From: Micromonospora noduli
GTDB taxonomy: Bacteria; Actinomycetota; Actinomycetes; Mycobacteriales; Micromonosporaceae
Direction: 5' to 3'
Assembly: GCF_003264365.1 (NCBI RefSeq)
Contig: NZ_PYAK01000038.1
Location: 1 to 53,897, forward strand
DNA: 53,897 nt
Below are positions 48,220-53,897 of this stretch, in pieces. The translations under genes and the position numbers were made by a program. Positions within the stretch are counted from its first letter, which is position 1; each line of letters begins with the position of its first letter. The notes beneath the pieces were generated by a model. The model searched no databases and had not been told where the DNA came from. It saw only the letters and a program-made list of their open reading frames with translations.

Positions 48220-49302
48220 GTGCCAGACGCCTCCGCCCAGCCGACAACCGACGCCGATCGTGCCATCCCCGGTCCACTCGCCGGCTACACCACCCTCCGA
48301 ACGGGTGGGCCGGCTGAGCGGATCGTGGCCGCCGGCAGTGCCGACGAACTCGTCCAGGCGGTACGCGCCGCGGCGGAGCCGGTCCTGATCCTGGCCGGGG
48401 GCAGCAACGTGGTGATCGGCGACGCCGGCTTCCCCGGCACCGTCGTGCTGGTGCGCTCCCGTGGCATGCGGGTCATCGCCGAGGACGCCACCTCGGTCAC
48501 CGTACGGGTCGACGCCGGCGAGCCGTGGGACGACCTGGTCGCCGCCACGGTCGCCAACGGCTGGGCCGGGCTGGAATGCCTCTCTGGCATCCCCGGCTCG
48601 ACCGGTGCCACCCCGATCCAGAACGTCGGCGCGTACGGCCAGGAGGTCGCCGAGACGATCACCGGCGTCGAGGTGTACGACCGGGTCGAGGGCACCCGTC
48701 AGGTCATCCCCGCCGCGGACTGCGGCTTCGCCTACCGGGGCAGCATCTTCAAGTACGTGGACCGCTGGGTGGTGCTCTCCGTCGACTTCCGACTCACCAG
48801 GTCTCCGCTCTCCGGGCCGGTGCGCTACGCGGAGCTGGCCCGAGCCCTCGGTGTCGAGGTGGGCGACCAGGTGCCGCTGGCCGACGCCCGAGCGGTGGTG
48901 CTGCGGCTGCGGGCGGGCAAGGGGATGGTGCTCGACGCCAACGACCCGGACACTCGCTCGGTCGGCTCCTTCTTCACCAACCCGGTGCTCGACCGTGCAA
49001 CGTACGAACAACTCCTGGAACGCTCCGCCGAGCTGGGCGACCCGCCCGCCTGGCCGGGGGCGGACGGTCTGGTCAAGGTGAGCGCCGCCTGGCTGATCGA
49101 CAAGGCCGGCTTCGCCAAGGGCCACCCCGGCGAGGGTGGGGTGGCCATCTCCAGCAAGCACACCCTGGCCCTGACCAACCGCAGCGGCACCGCCCACACC
49201 AGCGACCTGCTCACCCTGGCCCGCACCATTCGCGATCAGGTCCACGCCCGCTTCGGCGTAACCCTGCACCCCGAACCAGTCCTCATCAACTGCACCCTCT
49301 GA
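48220..49302 (+). CDS. murB: UDP-N-acetylenolpyruvoylglucosamine reductase
   Basis: 360 aa. FAD-binding LAGGSNVVIGDAGF near 62-75, SGIPGSTGATPIQNVGAYGQE near 123-143, catalytic Ser in SVGSFFTNPV near 246-255 and the final HPEPVLINCTL with the active-site Glu. Reduces UDP-GlcNAc-enolpyruvate to UDP-MurNAc for peptidoglycan. Start GTG 48220: TAAGGT at 48207-48212 is 7 nt upstream (leaderless); GTG 48211 lies inside that hexamer and is unlikely. Confidence 0.95.
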   Translation: MPDASAQPTTDADRAIPGPLAGYTTLRTGGPAERIVAAGSADELVQAVRAAAEPVLILAGGSNVVIGDAGFPGTVVLVRSRGMRVIAEDATSVTVRVDAGEPWDDLVAATVANGWAGLECLSGIPGSTGATPIQNVGAYGQEVAETITGVEVYDRVEGTRQVIPAADCGFAYRGSIFKYVDRWVVLSVDFRLTRSPLSGPVRYAELARALGVEVGDQVPLADARAVVLRLRAGKGMVLDANDPDTRSVGSFFTNPVLDRATYEQLLERSAELGDPPAWPGADGLVKVSAAWLIDKAGFAKGHPGEGGVAISSKHTLALTNRSGTAHTSDLLTLARTIRDQVHARFGVTLHPEPVLINCTL

Positions 49303-49316
49303 CCCTGCGGGGTCAG
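49299..49316. terminator. Hairpin holding both stop codons of convergent genes
   Basis: CTGACCC-TGCG-GGGTCAG, perfect 7-bp stem. The murB TGA (49300-49302) is in one arm and the methyltransferase TGA (49313-49315, minus strand) in the other. Confidence 0.6.
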
Positions 49317-50101
49317 GGGAGGGGCCAGGTGAGGGTCAGTTCGCCCTGACGCCAGCGGGTGGGGTTGTCGTGGACGGGCCAGCCGGTTTCGCGGAGACGG
49401 GTCACCGCGTGCAGCCAGCGTTGGCGGGGGCCGAAGGTGGCGTACGGGGCGGCGGCCTGCCAGGCGTCGTCCAGGGCGCGAATCAGCGCGTGCACCGGCT
49501 CACCGGGAACGTTGTGGTGGATCAGCGCCTTGGGCAGCCGCTCGGCCAGCTCGGCAGGGCTGCCCAGCGTGGTGAGCTTCGCGGCCAGGGTCAGCGTCCG
49601 AGGGCCGTCGGCGTCGATCAGCAGCCAACTGGCGAGCCGCCCCAACTCGTCACACGTGCCCTCGACGAGCACTCCGCCGGGCGCGAGCGCGGCGGTCATC
49701 GTCTGCCAGGCTTCGGCCACCTCGCTCTCGTCGTACTGTCGCAGCACGTTGAACGCGCGGACCAGCACCGGCCGGAGCCCGGCCAACTCGAACCCACCCC
49801 GGGCGAACGTCAATCCGGGTGGGTCGGCGGCCGGCGCCGCGGCCGCCACCCGGGCCGCGTCGATCTCCAACCCGACCAGCCGTACGTCCGGACGAACCCC
49901 GGCCGCCAGTCGAGCGCGCAACTCCACAGCGGTCACCGGGGTGGCGCCGTAGCCGAGGTCGACCACCAGGGGGTCGTCCGCCGCCAACAGCCGGTCGGCG
50001 CAGGTGGCGACGATCCAGTTGTCCACCCGACGGAGCCGGTTCGGGTTCGTCGTGCCGCGGGTGACCACGCCGACCGGCCGGCGCCGCGCCGCAGGGCTCA
50101 T
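49313..50101 (-). CDS. Class I SAM-dependent methyltransferase-like protein
   Basis: 262 aa. Motif I VVDLGYGATPVTAVEL near 45-60, acidic loop LVGLEIDAARVAAA near 74-87, RAFNVLRQYDESEVAEAW and APGGVLVEGTCDE near 145. The VLRQY stretch with conserved NVLRQYDE recurs in actinobacterial proteins of this type. Substrate unknown. ATG 50101 with GGAGG 8 nt upstream. The 45-bp dispersed repeat lies just upstream. Confidence 0.82.
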   Translation of the reverse strand: MSPAARRRPVGVVTRGTTNPNRLRRVDNWIVATCADRLLAADDPLVVDLGYGATPVTAVELRARLAAGVRPDVRLVGLEIDAARVAAAAPAADPPGLTFARGGFELAGLRPVLVRAFNVLRQYDESEVAEAWQTMTAALAPGGVLVEGTCDELGRLASWLLIDADGPRTLTLAAKLTTLGSPAELAERLPKALIHHNVPGEPVHALIRALDDAWQAAAPYATFGPRQRWLHAVTRLRETGWPVHDNPTRWRQGELTLTWPLP

Positions 50102-50119
50102 GTCGACCTCCGGGCCAAT

Positions 50120-50164
50120 CTCCGTTCGCGACTGCGGGGCTCGAAAACCCGGCTCACTTCTCCC
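50120..50164 (-). repeat. 45-bp dispersed repeat, copy 2
   Basis: Minus-strand copy of the repeat at 23836-23880. It starts at the first base of the SDR stop codon (50164-50166) and ends 19 bp from the methyltransferase start. Confidence 0.8.
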
Positions 50165-50925
50165 TAGACCCGGTGCACCTTGTGCTGGGCGGCCTGTGCC
50201 CGGGGCCGGACCACCAGCCGGTCGATGTTGACGTGCTCGGGGCGGGTGGCGCACCAGGCGATGCAGTCGGCGACGTCCTCGGCGACCAGCGGCCCCGGCA
50301 CCCCGGCGTAGACGGCGGCGGCCCGTTCCGCGTCGCCCTCGAAGCGGACCAGCCCGAACTCGTCGGTCTTCACCATGCCCGGGTCGATCTCGATGACCCG
50401 CAGCGGCCGACCACACAGCTCCAGGCGCAGCGTGCCGGCGATGGCGGTCTGCGCGTGCTTCGCGGCGGTGTAGCCGCCCCCGCCCTCGTACACGGTCAGG
50501 CCGGCGGTGGAGGAGACCACCACGATGGTGCCGGAGCCGGATGCTTCCAGCGCCGGCAGCAGCGCCTGGGTGACCCGCAGGGTGCCGAGCACGTTCACGT
50601 CGTACATCCACTGCCAGTCGGCGACCGAGCCGGACTCCACCGGGTCCAACCCGCGCGCTCCGCCGGCGTTGTTGACCAGCAGGGTGACCGGCCCGGGTGC
50701 CTGGGCGGCGGCCTCGGCCAGCCGGGCCACCGACTCGTCCGAGGTGACGTCGCAGGTCACGGCGGTGGCCTGCCCACCGGCGGCGGTGATCTCGGCGACC
50801 AGGTCGGTGAGCCGTTCGGCGCGACGGGCGGCGGCGAGCACGTGGAAGCCCTCGGCGGCGAGCCGGCGGGCGGTGGCCGCGCCGATCCCGCTGGACGCTC
50901 CGGTGACGATGGCGACTGAGGTCAT
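50164..50925 (-). CDS. SDR-family oxidoreductase
   Basis: 253 aa classical SDR. TGASSGIG at 8-15, NNAGG near 88, active-site YTAAK near 155-159, and PGMVKTDEF. NADP-type cofactor is suggested by the basic AARRAERL after the second strand. Ends HKVHRV. Substrate unknown. ATG 50925 has GACAAT 6 nt upstream (leaderless). Divergent from mshA. Confidence 0.88.
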   Translation of the reverse strand: MTSVAIVTGASSGIGAATARRLAAEGFHVLAAARRAERLTDLVAEITAAGGQATAVTCDVTSDESVARLAEAAAQAPGPVTLLVNNAGGARGLDPVESGSVADWQWMYDVNVLGTLRVTQALLPALEASGSGTIVVVSSTAGLTVYEGGGGYTAAKHAQTAIAGTLRLELCGRPLRVIEIDPGMVKTDEFGLVRFEGDAERAAAVYAGVPGPLVAEDVADCIAWCATRPEHVNIDRLVVRPRAQAAQHKVHRV

Positions 50926-51130
50926 CCCGACATTGTCACCCTGGGCGTACGAGCCGCCCCGACCGGGCGTAGGGCAGCCGTCGGCGGGCGTTCGGTGATG
51001 AGGTCCGTCACGCCGAGGGGCCGCGCTGGGGAATTTCCGAAGCCCGATGGGGAAGATGACATCCGGCGTACAGGTTGACCGAGAAGCGCCGGTCGTGCGA
51101 GACGGCATCAACCGTGATGAAGGAGCGGAT

Positions 51131-52495
51131 GTGGCGGAAATGCACACCGGTGTCGGGCGTCAGCGAGGTGCCCGACCGTGGCCTCGGCCGCGCCGCATCG
51201 CCACCCTGTCGGTACACACCTCCCCCCTGCACCAGCCCGGCACGGGTGATGCCGGCGGAATGAACGTCTACATCCTCGAAGTCGCCCGGCGTCTCGCCGA
51301 GGCCAACGTGGAGGTGGAGATCTTCACCCGGGCCACCTCCGGTGACCTCCCCCCGGTGGTCGAGATGGCGCCCGGCGTGCAGGTCCGGCACATCACCTCC
51401 GGCCCCCTGGAGGGCCTCACCAAGGAGGAGCTGCCCGGTCAGCTCTGCGCCTTCACGGCCGGGGTGCTGCGTGCGGAAGCGTCCCGCCCGCCCGGCCACT
51501 ACGACCTGATCCACTCCCACTACTGGCTCTCCGGCCAGGTCGGTTGGCTGGCCAAGGAGCGTTGGGGGGTGCCGCTGGTGCACACCGCGCACACCCTGGC
51601 GAAGGTCAAGAACGCCCAGCTCGCGGCCGGTGACCGGCCGGAGCCCAAGGCCCGGGTCATCGGCGAGGAGCAGGTCGTCGCCGAGGCGGACCGGCTGGTC
51701 GCCAACACCCGGGTCGAGGCCAGCGACCTGCTCGACCGGTACGACGCCGACCCGACCCGGGTGTCCGTCGTGCAGCCGGGCGTCGACCTCGCCCGGTTCC
51801 GGCCCGCGCCGGGCGACAGGTCCGCGGCCGCCCGCCAGGCCCGTCGCCGGCTGGGGCTTCCAGTCGACGGGTACGTGGTTGCCTTCGTCGGTCGGATCCA
51901 GCCGCTCAAGGCCCCCGACGTGCTGATCCGCGCGATCGCCGCATTGCGGGAGCGCGACCCGGCGCTGGCCGACAAGGTGACAGTGGTGATCTGCGGCGGG
52001 CCCAGCGGCAGTGGGCTGGACCGGCCGACCGCCCTGATCGAGTTGGCCGCCAGACTCGGGGTCGGCGACGGGGTGCGGTTCCTGCCGCCGCTCACCGGGG
52101 ACGACCTTCCGGCCCTGTACCGGGCGGCGGATCTGGTCGCGGTGCCGTCGCACAACGAGTCGTTCGGGCTGGTCGCCCTGGAGGCGCAGGCCTGCGGTAC
52201 GCCGGTGCTGGCCGCCGCCGTCGGAGGGCTGGTCACCGCCGTCCGGGACCAGGTCAGTGGCGTACTGATCGACGGGCACGACCCGGTGGACTGGGCCCGT
52301 GCGATGGGCAGCCTGCTGCCGAACCGGGCGCTGCGGTCGGTGCTGGCCCGAGGTGCCGAGCAGCACGCCCGGCACTTCTCCTGGGACCGCACCGTCGCCG
52401 GCCTGCTCGGTGTCTACGGCGAGGCGATCGCCGGGCACCGCGCCCGGCTCGCGGCCGACCTGGCCGGTGACCCGGCGCTCTCCTGCTCCTGGTGA
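51131..52495 (+). CDS. mshA: D-inositol-3-phosphate glycosyltransferase
   Basis: 454 aa GT4 family. N-terminal HTSPLHQPGTGDAGGMNVYI near 36-55, the HSHYWLSGQVGWLAK region, VGRIQPLKAPDVLI and the C-terminal donor-binding ESFGLVALEAQACGTPVLA. It joins GlcNAc from UDP-GlcNAc to 1L-myo-inositol 1-phosphate, the first step of mycothiol synthesis. GTG 51131 has GGAG 5 nt upstream. mshD is 38 kb away in this window. Confidence 0.95.
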   Translation: MAEMHTGVGRQRGARPWPRPRRIATLSVHTSPLHQPGTGDAGGMNVYILEVARRLAEANVEVEIFTRATSGDLPPVVEMAPGVQVRHITSGPLEGLTKEELPGQLCAFTAGVLRAEASRPPGHYDLIHSHYWLSGQVGWLAKERWGVPLVHTAHTLAKVKNAQLAAGDRPEPKARVIGEEQVVAEADRLVANTRVEASDLLDRYDADPTRVSVVQPGVDLARFRPAPGDRSAAARQARRRLGLPVDGYVVAFVGRIQPLKAPDVLIRAIAALRERDPALADKVTVVICGGPSGSGLDRPTALIELAARLGVGDGVRFLPPLTGDDLPALYRAADLVAVPSHNESFGLVALEAQACGTPVLAAAVGGLVTAVRDQVSGVLIDGHDPVDWARAMGSLLPNRALRSVLARGAEQHARHFSWDRTVAGLLGVYGEAIAGHRARLAADLAGDPALSCSW

Positions 52496-52550
52496 CCCGC
52501 GGCCCGTTGTCACCCGGTGCGCGAGCCGGGTCGGTCGTAGAGTGGGTCCG

Positions 52551-53066
52551 GTGAGCCCGAAGAGCGATCTTGCGACCCTGATCGAGTCGGTCTGCGCCGA
52601 GCGGGACCTGGCCTGGGAGTCGACCGGCCCCGGCTCGTACGCGGTGACGCTGCCGGGCATCCACAAGCTCAAGACGATCTGCAACCTGATCGTCGGCGAG
52701 CACGCGCTGCGGATCGAGGCGTTCGTGATGCGCCAGCCGGACGAGCGCCGCGAGGAGCTGTGGGCCTGGCTGTTGCAGCGCAACGCCCGGATGTACGGCG
52801 TCTCCTTCTCCACCGATGCGGTCGGCGACGTGTACCTGACCGGTCGGGTCAACCCGGCCGGCGTGGACGCCGACGAGTTGGACCGCCTGTTCGGCGCTGT
52901 GCTCACGTACGCCGACGAGTCGTTCGACACGATGCTGGAGATCGGCTTCGGCAGTTCGATCCGGCGCGAGTACGAGTGGCGGGTGAAGCGGGGCGAGTCG
53001 ACCGCCAACCTGGCCGCCTTCGCCCACCTCTTCGAGCCCTCCGGCGCCGGCCCCGATCCAACCTGA
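52551..53066 (+). CDS. YbjN-domain protein
   Basis: 171 aa, type III secretion chaperone-like YbjN fold: VTLPGIHKLKTICNLIVGEHALRIEAFV near 34-61, then RREELWAWLLQRNARMYGVSF and YADESFDTMLEIGFGSSIRREYEW. Always next to mshA or near it in actinobacteria as I recall; function unknown. GTG 52551 has TAGAGT (52538-52543) 7 nt upstream (leaderless). Confidence 0.87.
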   Translation: MSPKSDLATLIESVCAERDLAWESTGPGSYAVTLPGIHKLKTICNLIVGEHALRIEAFVMRQPDERREELWAWLLQRNARMYGVSFSTDAVGDVYLTGRVNPAGVDADELDRLFGAVLTYADESFDTMLEIGFGSSIRREYEWRVKRGESTANLAAFAHLFEPSGAGPDPT

Positions 53067-53151
53067 CCCACCGACGCGGCGACGCCACTCGATCCTGGCT
53101 CCAGTACGAGCATGGCGAGTTGACTGTGGTTCGGAGTGCTCCTGACGGGTA

Positions 53152-53173
53152 TGCCGCACCGCGCGGTGCGGCA
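53152..53173. promoter_or_regulatory. Perfect 22-bp palindrome before the H1-like gene
   Basis: Arms TGCCGCACCG and CGGTGCGGCA around CG, perfectly symmetric, 48 bp before the start at 53222. Could be an operator or a cruciform/hairpin in the leader. TTGACT at 53120-53125 is a possible -35 with no well-placed -10. Confidence 0.5.
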
Positions 53174-53221
53174 AGGGACCCCCGCGCGCCGATGACGGAG
53201 TGCCAAGGAGCGGAGCGTCCC

Positions 53222-53897
53222 ATGGCTCAGCGGAACAGCTCAGGTCGCGGCGCGACTGCGACCAGGACGAAGCGACAGGCCGGCAACCAGACGCCGGGTA
53301 CGCCCGGAGTCTCCGAGTCGGAGATTTCCCGGATGCGGGTGGACGACATCCGCGGGCAGCTGCGTAAACGGGGGGTCTCCGGGATCTCCGCACTGCGCAA
53401 GCCCGAGCTGGTGAAACAGCTGGTGCGCTCGATGCGGGCCGGCGCGGGTCGGAGCAGCACCGGCCCGTCGGGCCGGGCCGCCGGCACCAGGGCGTCGGCG
53501 GGTCGTGCCGCCGCCACCAAGAAGTCGGCGGCCAGGCCGGCGTCGAGCCGCGCGAAGGCCGCGCCGGCGAACAAGAGCGCGCCCGCGAAGCGGGCCGCCG
53601 CAACGAAGGCGACCGCCGGGCGGAAGTCGACGGCGGCGGCGAAGAGGGCGCCGGCGAAGAAGGCGACCGCCGCGAAGAAGACCACAGCGGCGACGTCGAC
53701 GGCCGCCCGCAAGAGCACGGCCGCGAGCAGGACCACCGCCGCCCGGAAGACCGCCGCAGCGCGGAAGACCACGGCGGCCCGTAAGACAGCGACGGCGCGT
53801 ACGGCGCCCGCGCGGAAGGCGCCGGCGAAGAAGGCGCCGGCGCGACCGGCGGCGAAGCGCGCGGCGCCGGCCAAGAGCGCGGCGGCCAAGCGCACGG
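53222..53897 (+). CDS. Histone-H1-like protein with N-terminal Rho_N/SAP-type domain (3' end outside window)
   Basis: Open to the right edge, at least 225 codons. Residues 1-30 are polar; about 33-72 form a SAP/Rho_N-like helix-extended-loop-helix (SRMRVDDIRGQLRKRGVSG, then LRKPELVKQLVRSM). The rest is a long Ala/Lys/Arg/Thr tail made of degenerate repeats such as AARKTTAA, APAKKA and TAARKS, like eukaryotic H1 tails and actinobacterial HupB/H1-like proteins. Probably a nucleoid-associated DNA compaction protein. ATG at 53222 with CGGAG about 7 nt upstream. The opposite strand is also open here but only because the tail is Ala-rich. Confidence 0.85.
   Translation, partial: MAQRNSSGRGATATRTKRQAGNQTPGTPGVSESEISRMRVDDIRGQLRKRGVSGISALRKPELVKQLVRSMRAGAGRSSTGPSGRAAGTRASAGRAAATKKSAARPASSRAKAAPANKSAPAKRAAATKATAGRKSTAAAKRAPAKKATAAKKTTAATSTAARKSTAASRTTAARKTAAARKTTAARKTATARTAPARKAPAKKAPARPAAKRAAPAKSAAAKRT

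Noticed and set aside
47392..49269. 625-residue minus-strand protein
   Set aside because: The upstream 370 residues are the reverse of murB; the real protein starts at 48150 with a good ribosome site.
50926..51130. tRNA or small RNA in the SDR-mshA divergent region
   Set aside because: No cloverleaf, no strong hairpin and no promoter-terminator pair seen.
53227..53895. Minus-strand 222-codon Ala-rich hydrophobic protein
   Set aside because: It is the complement of the Lys/Ala/Arg-rich H1-like tail, where all frames stay open.
1..53897. Integrated mobile element, phage or defence island
   Set aside because: No integrase, transposase, attachment repeat, restriction or toxin-antitoxin gene found; gene content is conserved actinobacterial core.

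Overview
The window is high-GC (about 70%) actinobacterial chromosome, most like Micromonospora or a close relative in the Micromonosporaceae. The evidence is mycothiol genes (mshA, mshD, a mycothiol-dependent isomerase-family protein), GlnR, a Nur-type Fur protein, an XRE-HBHA-DUF2516 cluster, Streptomyces-type PHO boxes, GTG starts, and many genes whose -10 hexamer lies 6-8 nt before the start codon (leaderless mRNAs). From memory, the gene order resembles the Streptomyces coelicolor SCO41xx core region. I see no integrase, transposase, phage gene, CRISPR array, tRNA or rRNA, so this is core chromosome carrying small dispersed repeats.

Layout. 1-3.0 kb: DinG-type helicase (cut by the left edge), a DUF402 protein and an ECF41-type sigma factor. 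3.2-6 kb: polyphosphate kinase PPK2, then a PhoU-like DUF47 protein with a PiT phosphate transporter behind a three-unit PHO box. 6-8.2 kb: Gfo/Idh/MocA oxidoreductase, a spacer with an AT-rich palindrome and a 21-bp tandem array, and a Nudix hydrolase. 8.3-12.6 kb: pstSCAB on the minus strand with a PHO box. 12.7-17.7 kb: mshD, polysaccharide deacetylase, glnR, a membrane protein and an LmeA-like protein. 17.7-19.3 kb: a cysteine-rich leader peptide, a CysA/SseA-type sulfurtransferase and DUF1416. 19.3-24.5 kb: a winged-helix protein, a membrane-anchored protein, glycogen-debranching-type hydrolase, SCP2 protein, DsrE protein, a 34-aa membrane peptide and a nitrobindin. 24.5-29.7 kb: class IV aminotransferase, Nur-like Fur protein, YgfZ, a BKACE enzyme, asparaginase and an alpha/beta hydrolase. 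29.8-32.3 kb: XRE regulator, HBHA-like protein, DUF2516 and a hydrolase. 32.3-38.6 kb: AlaX editing protein, SDR, and an ABC transporter/two-component/WYL operon. 38.7-41.1 kb: EI24 protein, macrodomain, tandem GNAT. 41.5-47.2 kb: a beta-glucoside operon (binding protein, two permeases, GH1, LacI) with two operators. 47.4-53.9 kb: mycothiol-dependent isomerase-family protein, murB, methyltransferase, SDR, mshA, YbjN protein and the start of a histone-H1-like protein.

How it fits together: phosphate genes (ppk2, DUF47-pit, pstSCAB) share PhoP-type boxes and lie near glnR, which joins phosphate and nitrogen control. Thiol metabolism recurs in mshD, mshA, the sulfurtransferase with its cysteine leader, and the DsrE protein. 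The most informative non-coding features are the leaderless three-cysteine leader with competing hairpins (17767-17878), a palindromic repeat found at 7.2 and 40.1 kb that supplies the stop codon of the macrodomain gene, a 45-bp dispersed repeat at 23.8 and 50.1 kb, and a 25-bp divergent promoter with overlapping -10 boxes at 23.7 kb.
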